Origin: JADJPF01 sp964492845
GTDB taxonomy: Bacteria; Acidobacteriota; Blastocatellia; Chloracidobacteriales; JADJPF01
DNA: 64,000 nucleotides
Direction: 5' to 3'
NCBI GenBank assembly: GCA_964492845.1
Contig: CAZBMZ010000024.1
Coordinates: 39,537-103,536, forward strand
The notes beneath the pieces are model-generated. The model had not been told where the DNA came from. It was given only the letters and a program-made list of their open reading frames with translations, and did not search any database. This document shows, in pieces, positions 1-8,752 of this stretch; positions within the stretch are counted from its first letter, which is position 1; each line of letters starts with the position of its first letter. Position numbers and translations under genes: made by a program.

Positions 1-552
1 TATTGCATCTTTAATAGCTTTTTGTTGCTCTATACCTTCTTGATGCAACGCTTTTTCCAAAGCTTGCCATTCTAAACGCAGCCAGATTCTACCTATTTTG
101 CTTTCTAAATGTTTATTTTGAGCTTCTTTTGTGATTAAACCTAGTTCTGGTTGAATACGGTGGAAAAGTTCATGCGTAATTAACTGCTCTCTAGGCTGTC
201 TTTCTTCAGGAAGCGGCCATTTTACCATTGACCATTTATTTCCAGCCCAATCAATAGCAGTGTTGGCAATAGTTACTTCTTTAGGTAAAACTCCAATAAA
301 AACATCCTCTTTAGCTTTAAGTAAGCCTTCTTTATCAGCTTGGTTAGCAACTATCATACGACTTTCTGGATCAACAAAAAATATTGGCCCATAAAGTGAC
401 ACGCTCCATAAAGTTTTATTTTTTTTACAAAGTTCTTCGGTTTCCTGAAAATAACGACTAGCTACTGTGAGATCTATAGATAGATTTTCTGCTAGCACTA
501 ATTGACCAGTAAAAAAGAATAATATCAATAAGATACAAATATTTTTAAGCAT
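1..552 (-). CDS. Secreted HExxH metallopeptidase-like protein (3' end outside window)
   Basis: An open minus-strand frame of 184 codons runs from ATG at 552 off the left edge. An AAGGAG Shine-Dalgarno sequence lies 6 nt before the ATG. Residues 1-21 form a signal peptide (Lys, a long hydrophobic run, then VLA before AEN). About two thirds along is THELFHRIQ, an HExxH zinc-protease signature, followed by helical, Glu-rich sequence. The two histidines and glutamate are seen; zinc binding and proteolysis are inferred. I recognise no specific family, and the third zinc ligand would be beyond the visible part. It lies 69 nt downstream of the gene ending at 621 on the same strand and may be the last gene of the sigma-factor operon. 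Confidence 0.7.
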   Translation of the reverse strand, partial: MLKNICILLILFFFTGQLVLAENLSIDLTVASRYFQETEELCKKNKTLWSVSLYGPIFFVDPESRMIVANQADKEGLLKAKEDVFIGVLPKEVTIANTAIDWAGNKWSMVKWPLPEERQPREQLITHELFHRIQPELGLITKEAQNKHLESKIGRIWLRLEWQALEKALHQEGIEQQKAIKDAI

Positions 553-620
553 AGAAACTCCTTATCTTGCCTATTTTAACTTAGGCAAAAACTAATAAAT
601 TTAATAACTAGTTAAAGTTG

Positions 621-1553
621 TTATTCGCTTACTGTGAGAGAAATTTTCAATTCATATTTTTTGTTTGAAGTTGGTAAATAGAGATTAGTTAAATCATAGT
701 TAAGATCTTCTCCAAAATTGCCTGCACCCGCACCATTTTCAATAATTGACTCTTTTTGATTTTTATTAAGTCGAAAAATGTCAAAACCTAGCTCAAAGCT
801 ATTTGTAGGACAACGCTCAAATTTATTAACATTTAGAGATAATACAAGCGGATAAATGCTAGTTTCTTGGCTAACTGTAGAATAAAAATCTAACTGTATT
901 TCTTTTGGTTGCTTAAAAAAGCATTCTGCCGCACCTTTAGCTATTTCCTTGCCATCTGCTAGCAATTTAGCTACTAAGTTAAATCTATGAGGTATTTTAT
1001 AAGCTTTGACATTGATTTTTCCGTTTAAGTCAGGTTTAACAATATCAATAGTTAAGGGTAATTCTTTTCCATCTAAAATATTTCTAGTTATAAAAGATGG
1101 AGTAATTTCAATTTTAAGTTTTTCATCATTGGTATTATTGCCAAATGGCAATAGTAAAATAGCTTCATCTAAATTAACTGTTAGGTTATGCTTTTGCTCA
1201 TCTTCTTCATAAAGAGGGAGATTTTTTTCCGACTGCCCAAAGTAACGCTTAGTGTTAAGTTTTGCTTGTATAGTCAGTTGCTCATTAGCCTGTAAATCTG
1301 TCAGAAAATAAGCATCCATATTAAATTTTTTGTCTTTTAAGTTAATCTCAAAATCTGTTCCCATCGGGCCTTCAATAATAGATTCTGCTAAAAGGTGTCG
1401 TTGCAGGGATGTTTCTTCTATAGTAGCAACCTTAAATTGGATTCTTTTTACAATTGTTGGCAAATTATTTTGTGAAAAGCTAAAACTATGTTTGCTTATT
1501 AGGAGAAAAAGAAAAATATAAAAAAATAATTTATATTTGCTATTTAATTTCAT
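621..1553 (-). CDS. Secreted protein of unknown function, third gene of ECF sigma operon
   Basis: This 310-residue protein has an N-terminal signal or anchor segment (about residues 8-27, LFFYIFLFLLISKHSFS) followed by a beta-rich region with no transmembrane helix. I recognise no family. The start ATG overlaps the stop of the anti-sigma gene by 4 nt (ATGA), so the two are translationally coupled. Position after an ECF sigma and zinc anti-sigma suggests an envelope protein produced with, or sensed by, that pair. No catalytic motif is visible. Two open frames on the opposite strand inside it are shadows. Confidence 0.75.
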   Translation of the reverse strand: MKLNSKYKLFFYIFLFLLISKHSFSFSQNNLPTIVKRIQFKVATIEETSLQRHLLAESIIEGPMGTDFEINLKDKKFNMDAYFLTDLQANEQLTIQAKLNTKRYFGQSEKNLPLYEEDEQKHNLTVNLDEAILLLPFGNNTNDEKLKIEITPSFITRNILDGKELPLTIDIVKPDLNGKINVKAYKIPHRFNLVAKLLADGKEIAKGAAECFFKQPKEIQLDFYSTVSQETSIYPLVLSLNVNKFERCPTNSFELGFDIFRLNKNQKESIIENGAGAGNFGEDLNYDLTNLYLPTSNKKYELKISLTVSE

Positions 1554-2020
1554 TTTGCTTTTTCTCCTGACTTAAGGGATGACTTTTTGACTACTAAAAT
1601 AGTTGCTCGTCCTCCACGATCATAAAAAGATAAATCTCTGTCTACAAATGGCTTATTGTTATTTGAAATCTGATTACTTTGTTTTGTAGGATCTAAAAAA
1701 GAACCGTTTAGCATACTAATAAAAACACCTAGCAGAAAAACAACACATAAAATAGCTGCTAGTGCTGGTGCAGGCAGCAATATATTTTTTTGCCATAGAT
1801 AAGCAGGAGAACATAAAATTTTATTAAGTGCTTGTTGTTGTAAAACAGGATTAATATCTTGTTGGTAAGTTTTAAGATTTTCTCCTAGCTCAAAGAAATC
1901 TTTATGCGCACTATGGCAAATTATACAGCTTGCCAAGTGAGCGCGAACTTTAACTATTTCTTCCTGAGAAAGTTCCCCGTCTATCATTTGAGATATTTTT
2001 ATTGTCCATTGACATTGCAT
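1550..2020 (-). CDS. Membrane zinc-finger anti-sigma factor
   Basis: The 156-residue protein starts with the zinc-binding anti-sigma (ZAS) signature H28-x3-C32-x2-C35 in an N-terminal helical domain. One transmembrane helix follows at about residues 84-104, then a short extracytoplasmic Ser/Lys-rich tail. In this family the cytoplasmic ZAS domain binds and holds the cognate ECF sigma factor. The sigma gene is immediately upstream (2 nt between stop and start), so it is the likely partner. What signal releases the sigma factor cannot be read from the sequence. Confidence 0.88.
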   Translation of the reverse strand: MQCQWTIKISQMIDGELSQEEIVKVRAHLASCIICHSAHKDFFELGENLKTYQQDINPVLQQQALNKILCSPAYLWQKNILLPAPALAAILCVVFLLGVFISMLNGSFLDPTKQSNQISNNNKPFVDRDLSFYDRGGRATILVVKKSSLKSGEKAK

Positions 2021-2022
2021 AA

Positions 2023-2553
2023 TTATTTTACCTGTTTACTTTTTTGCTTACTTTTTTGTGAGATTTGCCATTTAGCGCGTAAAGTATTTCTAGCGCGAAA
2101 AATATCTACTTTAACTTTACTCTCTGAAACGTTTAGCACTTTTGCAATTTCCTGATAGCTCATTTCTTCTTGTTCACGTAGCAAAAGGGTTAGGCGTTGA
2201 TCCTCTGGCAAAAGTTTTAATAAATCTGCTAACTCTTTAGCTTGCTCTTGATTTTCCAAGTTTTTTTGAGGATCTAGCGGCTTAGGCTTAAAAAAGCTTG
2301 CAACACGATCAAAAAATTTTATTTTAGTTTGCCTTTTAGCTATTTCATTTAATGCTAAATTATGTGCAACTCTAAATAACCAAGCTCGAATTTCCACTGT
2401 TGATAAATCTTGGTTATTTTGCTGATAAAAACGGAGTAAAGTTTCTTGAGCAATATCTTGAGCTAGGCTTAAATCTCCTAACATATATCTTAGGACACGG
2501 CATAGCCTAGGGTAATTTTCATTAAAATTTATTGTAAATTTTTCTTTATCCAT
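2023..2553 (-). CDS. ECF-type RNA polymerase sigma factor
   Basis: The 176-residue protein has the two-domain ECF layout. Region 2 (about residues 10-75) contains LAQDIAQETLLRFY and RAWLFRVAHNLALNE, which bind core polymerase and the -10 element. Region 4 (about 115-165) contains the helix-turn-helix MSYQEIAKVLNVSESKVKVD for the -35 element. A charged linker joins them. It heads a minus-strand operon with its anti-sigma factor and a secreted protein. The target regulon cannot be determined; ECF operons are often autoregulated, but I could not assign a promoter confidently in the AT-rich upstream sequence. Confidence 0.92.
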   Translation of the reverse strand: MDKEKFTINFNENYPRLCRVLRYMLGDLSLAQDIAQETLLRFYQQNNQDLSTVEIRAWLFRVAHNLALNEIAKRQTKIKFFDRVASFFKPKPLDPQKNLENQEQAKELADLLKLLPEDQRLTLLLREQEEMSYQEIAKVLNVSESKVKVDIFRARNTLRAKWQISQKSKQKSKQVK

Positions 2554-2628
2554 AATTTTTATCTATACAAAAAACAGATGAGAAAGAAAAAAGTTACAAA
2601 ATTTTCCAGCTAGTAAGAAACAGTTTCT

Positions 2629-2717
2629 AAGATCGGCAACAAGATCGGCAATATATTTGTGTCTTATTATCTATCTACATATAATATCAATAAAATACAG
2701 TTATTAAAGATCGGCAA
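2629..2717 (+). promoter_or_regulatory. Three direct copies of AAGATCGGCAA before the Fic gene
   Basis: The 11-mer AAGATCGGCAA occurs at 2629-2639, 2641-2651 and 2707-2717. Copies one and two start 12 nt apart; copies two and three start 66 nt apart and both continue TAT. The third copy ends one base before the probable fic start codon. Such repeats around a promoter are typical operator sites; since the Fic protein ends in a winged-helix-like domain, autorepression is a reasonable inference, not shown. Confidence 0.5.
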
Positions 2718-2718
2718 T

Positions 2719-3912
2719 ATGACAATGCTAGAGACACCTTCCAGAATAGAACCTTGCTTTTTAGAAGAAGCAGGTGCAGAAATTATAGACCTTGTAGCAT
2801 CTTTATCTACAATAACGGAAAGGCTAGGCAGTCGTCTTAAACCAGCTACCGCCGCTAGTCTAGCTGATTTGGTTAGGATAATGAATTGCTATTATTCTAA
2901 CTTAATAGAAGGCCACAATACCAAACCTCGTGAGATTGAACAAGCCCTTGCAAATAAGTTAGATAGTTGCGATGAGCGACGAGATCTTCAACTAGAAGCC
3001 CGCGCTCACATCCGCGTACAACGTGAAATAGACCGTCAACATACAGAAGGTATTTTACCAGAACCAGCCTCTATTCCTTTTATTTGCTGGATACATAAGG
3101 CTTTTTATGAAGATGCTTCTGATAGGATGTTGTACATAAAAAATAACACTCAAATTATTAAGATTAAGCCAGGACAATTTCGCTCTAAACCAGAACATGA
3201 AGTATCTGTAGGCCAACATTTACCGCCATCAAGCATTTATGTACAAAACTTTATGGAGTATTTTCAAAAACGCTATAAATTTGAATACCTAGGCAAAGGT
3301 AGCAAAATTATAGCAATGGCAGTAGCCCACCATAGATTTAATTATATCCACCCATTTCTTGATGGAAATGGACGTGTAAGCAGACTTATGAGTCATGCTA
3401 TGGGACTTCAAGCCGGAATAGGGGCGCATGCTCTTTGGTCGGTATCAAGAGGGTTATCACGAGGTTTATCAAGTCGTAGCGACTATAAACAAATGATGGA
3501 TTATGCTGACACTCCGCGCCAAGGAGATTTAGATGGTAGAGGTAATTTATCGCTCAAAGCTCTTAAAGTTTTTACAGGCTGGTTTCTAAAAGTTTGTCTT
3601 GACCAAGTAAGCTTTATGGAAAAACTCTTTGAGTTAGATACACTTGTTACTAGGCTTAAAACTTATGTTGATTTTCTTTCACTTAAAACAGAAGCATTTT
3701 ATATACTGGAAGCGGTTTTGATGCGTGGCGAACTAGCAAGAGGTGAAGTAACCAGAATATCAGGTCTTAAAGAGCGTACTGCTAGAGCTTTGTTATCTAA
3801 ATTAGTTGAAACTGGCATTTTAGCTTCAGACACTCCTAAAGGTGCTGTATCAATGCGTTTTCCAACTAGCACATCAGAAATATTGTTTCCAACTTTATTT
3901 CCAATAACTTAG
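2719..3912 (+). CDS. Fic-domain protein (probable AMP transferase) with C-terminal winged helix
   Basis: From ATG 2719 the product is 397 residues; an in-frame GTG at 2659 is possible but would place two repeat copies upstream and one inside the gene. The Fic active-site motif HPFLDGNGRVSR starts at H211, matching the HPFx(D/E)GNGRxxR consensus that transfers AMP to a target hydroxyl. An inhibitory helix motif of the S-x3-E-G type is present at S60-E64-G65, before the Fic core, making it a class II (self-inhibited) Fic protein. The C-terminal 90 residues contain a winged-helix pattern (GEVTRISGLKERTARALLSK). Target protein unknown; it could act as a toxin or a regulator. It is adjacent to a HigBA pair on the other strand. 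Confidence 0.88.
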   Translation: MTMLETPSRIEPCFLEEAGAEIIDLVASLSTITERLGSRLKPATAASLADLVRIMNCYYSNLIEGHNTKPREIEQALANKLDSCDERRDLQLEARAHIRVQREIDRQHTEGILPEPASIPFICWIHKAFYEDASDRMLYIKNNTQIIKIKPGQFRSKPEHEVSVGQHLPPSSIYVQNFMEYFQKRYKFEYLGKGSKIIAMAVAHHRFNYIHPFLDGNGRVSRLMSHAMGLQAGIGAHALWSVSRGLSRGLSSRSDYKQMMDYADTPRQGDLDGRGNLSLKALKVFTGWFLKVCLDQVSFMEKLFELDTLVTRLKTYVDFLSLKTEAFYILEAVLMRGELARGEVTRISGLKERTARALLSKLVETGILASDTPKGAVSMRFPTSTSEILFPTLFPIT

Positions 3913-3977
3913 TTCAGTAAATTTTTGATTATAAAAGGCTTAATGCACTAAACTATTAATTATGGCACTACCAGCAA

Positions 3978-4316
3978 TTAAGCAGCATTAGTTTTTGGCA
4001 AAGTTTGTAATTGTTGGTAATCATTTTCGTGTTTTTGAAGATTATCCCATATATCTACAGCTAATTGCATTTTAAGCCAAAAATTATGTCCATTGCCTAA
4101 AACTTTTCCTAATCTAAAAGCCACATCAACACTAATGGGACGTTTTTCATTTAAGATCTCATTAACAGTACGCCTAGAAACACCTAAAGCTTTAGCAAAC
4201 TCACCCTGAGTTATTCCCAAAGCAGGTAAAACATCTTCACGTAAAATCTCGCCTGGATGAGTAGGGCGGCGAGTTCTACCATTAAGAACATCAGTGGTAG
4301 TCTTCATAGTTGACAT
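3978..4316 (-). CDS. higA: HigA-type antitoxin, XRE family
   Basis: A 112-residue protein with the HigA signature PTHPGEILREDVLPALG followed by a helix-turn-helix (TQGEFAKALGVSRRTVNEIL) and the conserved NFWLKMQLAVDIW segment. I chose ATG 4316 because GGAG lies 9 nt upstream within the toxin gene; ATG 4331 or 4307 are alternatives. It overlaps the toxin's 3' end, so it is translated with it. In this family the antitoxin neutralises HigB and represses the operon, and the palindrome ahead of higB is the likely operator. Confidence 0.9.
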   Translation of the reverse strand: MSTMKTTTDVLNGRTRRPTHPGEILREDVLPALGITQGEFAKALGVSRRTVNEILNEKRPISVDVAFRLGKVLGNGHNFWLKMQLAVDIWDNLQKHENDYQQLQTLPKTNAA

Positions 4317-4569
4317 CGTAAGCATCTCCATTATTAAACTTAAAAGTTATTCTCCAATTTCCAGTAACAGTAATAGCCCAAGTTCCTTTCCTATCCCCCT
4401 TTAATTCATGTAAATCAAATCCTGGGATATCTAATTCTGTTATTTCTGAAGCTGTATCTATAGCATCCAATATTCTACGAATACGTTTTGAATGTTTAGC
4501 GGGAATTCCTTTAGTGCTTCCTGTTTCAAAGAAGTCTTTTAACCCTTTATGTTTCCAAGTTTTGAGCAT
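4291..4569 (-). CDS. higB: HigB-type toxin, RelE/ParE superfamily mRNA interferase
   Basis: A 92-residue protein carrying HigB family features: LKDFFETGSTKGIPAKHS near the N-terminus, DLHELKGDRKGTWAITV, and NWRITFKF before a Tyr/Asp-rich end. Family members cleave mRNA at the ribosome. Start ATG at 4569 is preferred; a TTG at 4575 would extend it by two codons into the palindrome. The toxin gene precedes the antitoxin gene, the typical higBA order, with a 26-nt overlap to my higA start. Confidence 0.9.
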   Translation of the reverse strand: MLKTWKHKGLKDFFETGSTKGIPAKHSKRIRRILDAIDTASEITELDIPGFDLHELKGDRKGTWAITVTGNWRITFKFNNGDAYDVNYEDYH

Positions 4570-4573
4570 ACCC

Positions 4574-4598
4574 AATTGTTACACTATATGTAACAATT
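4574..4598. promoter_or_regulatory. Perfect 10-5-10 palindrome, probable higBA operator
   Basis: AATTGTTACA (4574-4583), spacer CTATA, TGTAACAATT (4589-4598) form a perfect inverted repeat ending 5 nt before the higB start codon. The position and symmetry fit an operator bound by a dimeric HigA helix-turn-helix protein. Binding is inferred. Confidence 0.7.
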
Positions 4599-4937
4599 AG
4601 CAACCCTCGACATCACACACCTTTTACAAACTACAAAATAAGTTTTGATTATTTGTACTTTTTATATTGCAGCCAGGCTATTTTTTCCTGTAGAAAAACA
4701 CTTTGAAGCGAGAGTTAAAATGTGAAGACAACAAGGGGAAACAAAGCTTTATTGCCACCATTAATACACTAATCTAATTGTTTACGCAATATTAATGTAA
4801 TTATTAATACTTGAGTATAAGAAAATTTATTAAGAGTTTAATTTTTCTAAAATAGCTAAACTTTGTTTGACAAAGCAATGAAAAGCCTTTTGACTTAAAC
4901 AATTAATTCTTTGACTAAAATTTTAGGAGCAAATTTT
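4599..4937. other. Intergenic region with no recognised feature
   Basis: About 340 nt between the higBA operator and the next gene. I found no open frame with a ribosome binding site, no RNA gene signature and no clear inverted repeat. It must hold the higBA promoter on one strand and, at its right end, the AGGAG site of the gene at 4938. Confidence 0.5.
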
Positions 4938-5348
4938 GTGAGTGAAATAGAAATAATGGCAATGCGTGGTTGGTTAGATATTTTCCTGGTCGCATGGCTT
5001 CTAAAAAGATTTTTAGTCTATGCCCCAGATATCAATTTGCGTCAACGCTTTGCACAAATAACAATAGTTTCTTTGCTACTTGTAGTTTTGCAATGGCTAG
5101 GGGTTTGGAATTGGAAGGAAGTTTTAGCCGCGCTTAAAACAATGTTGGTTATTTGGCCTGTGTTATTTGTACTTTTATATTTAATTTATCAAAACTACTT
5201 ACTACAAAATATTGTGGAAAAGGCAGAATTTGAAGTTGATTGGCGCAAAGAGTACCAAGAAGTTTTAATTCAAGAACTTGAAGCCCAAGGAAAAGAAATT
5301 CCTCCTGCTCCTGTAACTGATGAAAAATCAACAGATAATGTTTTATAA
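4938..5348 (+). CDS. Small integral membrane protein of unknown function
   Basis: GTG at 4938 is chosen because AGGAG lies 8 nt upstream; this gives 136 residues. Two or three hydrophobic segments are visible: WLDIFLVAWLLKRFLVY, ITIVSLLLVVLQWLGVW and MLVIWPVLFVLLYLIY, followed by a charged C-terminal helix and a Pro-rich tail. The N-terminal layout is loosely like the membrane part of CdaA-type proteins but no cyclase domain follows. Its last codons overlap the 3' end of kdpE on the other strand by 6 nt. Function unknown. Confidence 0.7.
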   Translation: MSEIEIMAMRGWLDIFLVAWLLKRFLVYAPDINLRQRFAQITIVSLLLVVLQWLGVWNWKEVLAALKTMLVIWPVLFVLLYLIYQNYLLQNIVEKAEFEVDWRKEYQEVLIQELEAQGKEIPPAPVTDEKSTDNVL

Positions 5349-6050
5349 GTCTTCTTTATGGTCGTTACTTTCTAAAGCAAAGCGATAGCCAACCCAAGGT
5401 TCAGTCAAAATATAGCGTGGATGATGTGGATCTGGTTCTAGTTTTTTTCTAAGTTGATTAACAAAAACTCTTAGGTACTCTATTTGATCAACAAACTCCC
5501 ATCCCCAAATTGATTGCAATAATGCTCGATGAGTAACGATTTTTCCAGCACGTAAAATTAAATAGCGCAATACTTCAAATTCTTTAGGGGTAAGCTTGAT
5601 TTCTTTGCCTGCTACCGTGACCCGACGACTTTCTATGTCAACTACTACATCATTAATTTTTAAGATATTTTCTTCAGTTTCACTAGTGTTAGTACGCCTT
5701 AGAACAGCACGAATACGAGCTAGTAAAACATCTAAATTAAAAGGCTTAGTGACATAATCATCTGCACCAAGATCTAAGGCTATTACTTTGTCTTGGTCTT
5801 CACCCTTAGCCGAAAGTATGATGATAGGAACTTTAGAAAATTCTCTAACTCGGCGACATACTTCTAAACCTGTAATATCAGGCATTACTAAATCCAGAAT
5901 TACTAAATCAGGTGGCTCTTTACGTATTTCATCTAGTGCATCTTCACCATTTTTAGCTGTTCTTACCTCATAACCGTTAGCTGAAAGGCTAGCACGTATA
6001 GCCCTTAAAATTGCTAATTCATCATCTACTAACAAAATACTTTTATTCAC
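5343..6050 (-). CDS. kdpE: KdpE response regulator (OmpR family)
   Basis: A 235-residue OmpR-type regulator: receiver domain with phospho-acceptor Asp in LVILDLVMPDITG, the conserved Lys in DDYVTKPF, and a C-terminal winged helix (LTPKEFEVLRYLILRAG and RKKLEPDPHHPRYI). It starts with GTG that shares one base with the kdpD stop (TAGTG), with GAGG 8 nt upstream. KdpE activates the kdp transporter genes when phosphorylated by KdpD under low potassium. As the last gene of the same operon here, it would amplify its own expression. Confidence 0.95.
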   Translation of the reverse strand: MNKSILLVDDELAILRAIRASLSANGYEVRTAKNGEDALDEIRKEPPDLVILDLVMPDITGLEVCRRVREFSKVPIIILSAKGEDQDKVIALDLGADDYVTKPFNLDVLLARIRAVLRRTNTSETEENILKINDVVVDIESRRVTVAGKEIKLTPKEFEVLRYLILRAGKIVTHRALLQSIWGWEFVDQIEYLRVFVNQLRKKLEPDPHHPRYILTEPWVGYRFALESNDHKEDL

Positions 6051-8749
6051 TAGATTTCCTCGCTAGGCATTAAGGACGATAAATCTTTATATTCCACAGG
6101 TAGAGAAAAATAAAAACAAGATCCTTTGCCTAATTGACTTTCCACCCATATTTTACCGTCATGAAGTTCTACAATACCACGAGCAATAGCTAGCCCCATG
6201 CCTAAGCCCGCAGGACGATTTTTATCATCTCGATTTGTACGGTAAAACTTATCAAAAACCTTCTTTTGCTCTACTAAATCAATTCCTTGGCCTTGATCTT
6301 TGACGCTAATTACAAGATCTTCTGCTTGAAGTTTTCCAGCTAAAGTAATTTTACTTTGTTTTGGAGAATATTTAGCAGCATTTTCTAGTAGATTAAGTAA
6401 TACTTCTTCAAGCAAAACCGAGTCTATTTTAACAAGCGGCATATCTTCAGGTAAATTAACTTCAATTTTATGCTCATGTAAGGCAATTGCACAACGTTGC
6501 AACGAGTTAGTAAAAAGCTCTGAAACGTCTGTCCATGTTTTATTAAGTTTTAACTCTCCAGCCTCAATACGCGCCATTTCTAAAAGGTTGTTGACTACCT
6601 GACTAAGCCGGTGAGATTGTTCATCAATTATAGAAAGAAATTCTGTAGACTTTTCTTGATCCATAGAAATATTTTTTTGTAGCAAACTGTCTACACAAGT
6701 GCGAATTGCTGTTAGCGGTGTACGCAGGTTATGAGAAACGGACGCAAGCAAAGCCGACTTTAATTTATCACTTTGACGTAAGGTTTCTGTATGGCTAACT
6801 TCTTGCAAAAAGCGGATTCTTTCCAGTGCTAATGCTACTAGTCCAGCAATTGCCTCTAAAGTTGTACGCTCTAAAGTGTCAGCCGTTATTATCATTATTC
6901 CAATACACTTAATACCAACTCTTAAGGGAACATATGCTAGCTGATTAACAGAATTGTGAATATTCGCCGGGTAATATTCACTATATTTATTAAGTATTTT
7001 TAATTCGCCTAGCTGGAAAACTTCATTTACAAGCTCTTCTTTAACTAGGGAATGAATATTATTTAACTCAGTAGCAAGGGTTAATTTTTTTAATTTTCCT
7101 TCGTTATCAGGGGCAAAAATACAACAATAATCTAGCTTAAAGACATCAACGACTTGGCGAGCAATCATAGTGGTTGCTGTTTCTGAATCAGGGGTTGCAA
7201 TAATTGTTCGGCCAAGTTCATAGAGTCGCCAAACGTCTTCACGCCGCTTTTCCGCGTCTTCTGCACGGGCCTTTGCAGAAGCAGAAAAATGGCTAGTAAT
7301 AATTGCTGTTATGGTAAACGCTGTTAGCGCGACCCAGTTTTGCGGGTCTTGAATGGTAAAAGTTTTAACAGGTGGAAGAAAAAAGTAATTAAAACAAAGC
7401 ATTCCAATTAGTGCAGCAACAAAACTTGGGCCTAAGCCGCGCAATGAGGCCGCAACTTGTACAATAAGCAGTAAAGTTAAAGCTACTGTTGTGCTATTAA
7501 CTGTAAATAGCTTAAATATAATAACTACAACCACTTGTCCAACAATAGCTACTAGATAACTTAGCCAATCTGTAGGCAATTTCCAACGCGAAGGCTTATT
7601 TGGTCTTTGTTCGGAGGTGGGAATAACTTGGACAGCAGCCTCTTTAACTTCATCAAGAAAACGGTCAATAACAGAACCTTTAATGAGCAGTTCCCAGCGA
7701 GAACGGGCAGATTGACCAAAAATTACATGCGTAATTCCTTCACGTTTGGCAAAATTAATTAAGCCATCTGCGGGACGTTCGGCTTTTAATTTGACAATGG
7801 TTGCTCCTAATTCTTCAGCTAGAGCAATATTACTAGAAAGTTGGCGGGCATCTTCTGACCGAATATGCTTTGTGTCCTCTTTAGGTGTTTCTATATAAAC
7901 AGCATACCAACGCGCAGCCAGTCGGCCAGCAATTCTAGCTCCAGTGCGGATCATTTTTGGCGCGGTCGTGCTAGAAGACATACAAACCATAACAGTTTCT
8001 GGAATTGATGCTGGCTCTAAGCCTTCTCTTTCACGGTATTGAGCCGCTTTGACGCTAACTTGTTCTGCAACAGTTCGCAGTGCTAGCTCACGTAAAGTTG
8101 AAAGATTGCTTATCTTAAAAAAATTATTTAATGCCTGGTCAACTTTTTCTGTACGATAAACCTTTCCTTCCCTTAGTCGGTTTTGTAACTGATCAACGCT
8201 AATATCAACATTAATAATCTCGTCTGCACGTTCAAAAAAAGCATCTGGCACGGTTTCGCGTACCTTAATGCCAGAGGATTTCATCACTGTATCATTAAGC
8301 GTTTCAACATGTTGGATATTTACAGCCGTCATTATATTAATTCCAGCATCAAGTAAATCTAAAACATCCTCATAGCGTTTTTTATTTTTTGACCCAGGAA
8401 CATTAGTATGAGCTAGCTCGTCAACCAAGCAAATCTGAGGTTTACGAGCTAAAATTGCGTCTATATCCATTTCTGATAGTGTGACTTCACGGTAAGAGAT
8501 TTGTTTTCGAGGAATTACTTCTAAATCACCAATTTGTTTTTCTGTTTCTTCCCGCCCAAAAGTTTCAACTAGTCCAATTACTACATCATTGCCTTGTTTA
8601 CGAAGTGAATGAGCGTCTTCTAACATTTGATAAGTTTTACCTACGCCGGGCGCAGCACCAATATAAATACGTAGTCTAGGCCGATCTGCCTCTGCTAGTT
8701 TGGCTAGTAAATTGTCTGGATCAGGTCTTTTATCTTGGTACTCGCTCAT
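6050..8749 (-). CDS. kdpD: KdpD potassium-sensing histidine kinase
   Basis: The 899-residue protein has the full KdpD layout. N-terminal KdpD domain with Walker A GAAPGVGKT (about residues 31-39) and DELAHTNVPGS; a universal-stress-protein-like domain; four membrane helices (about 395-490); a GAF region; then a histidine kinase core with H box SVSHNLRTPLTAIRT (about 670), N box LLENAAKYSP, G1 DQGQGID and G2 GLGMGLAIA. In the family it senses potassium/ionic strength and phosphorylates KdpE. It follows kdpC by 3 nt and overlaps kdpE by 1 nt. Confidence 0.96.
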   Translation of the reverse strand: MSEYQDKRPDPDNLLAKLAEADRPRLRIYIGAAPGVGKTYQMLEDAHSLRKQGNDVVIGLVETFGREETEKQIGDLEVIPRKQISYREVTLSEMDIDAILARKPQICLVDELAHTNVPGSKNKKRYEDVLDLLDAGINIMTAVNIQHVETLNDTVMKSSGIKVRETVPDAFFERADEIINVDISVDQLQNRLREGKVYRTEKVDQALNNFFKISNLSTLRELALRTVAEQVSVKAAQYREREGLEPASIPETVMVCMSSSTTAPKMIRTGARIAGRLAARWYAVYIETPKEDTKHIRSEDARQLSSNIALAEELGATIVKLKAERPADGLINFAKREGITHVIFGQSARSRWELLIKGSVIDRFLDEVKEAAVQVIPTSEQRPNKPSRWKLPTDWLSYLVAIVGQVVVVIIFKLFTVNSTTVALTLLLIVQVAASLRGLGPSFVAALIGMLCFNYFFLPPVKTFTIQDPQNWVALTAFTITAIITSHFSASAKARAEDAEKRREDVWRLYELGRTIIATPDSETATTMIARQVVDVFKLDYCCIFAPDNEGKLKKLTLATELNNIHSLVKEELVNEVFQLGELKILNKYSEYYPANIHNSVNQLAYVPLRVGIKCIGIMIITADTLERTTLEAIAGLVALALERIRFLQEVSHTETLRQSDKLKSALLASVSHNLRTPLTAIRTCVDSLLQKNISMDQEKSTEFLSIIDEQSHRLSQVVNNLLEMARIEAGELKLNKTWTDVSELFTNSLQRCAIALHEHKIEVNLPEDMPLVKIDSVLLEEVLLNLLENAAKYSPKQSKITLAGKLQAEDLVISVKDQGQGIDLVEQKKVFDKFYRTNRDDKNRPAGLGMGLAIARGIVELHDGKIWVESQLGKGSCFYFSLPVEYKDLSSLMPSEEI

Positions 8750-8752
8750 AAA

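Noticed and set aside
1006..1521. Plus-strand frames antisense to the secreted protein gene
   Set aside because: Shadow frames of a real gene without ribosome sites.
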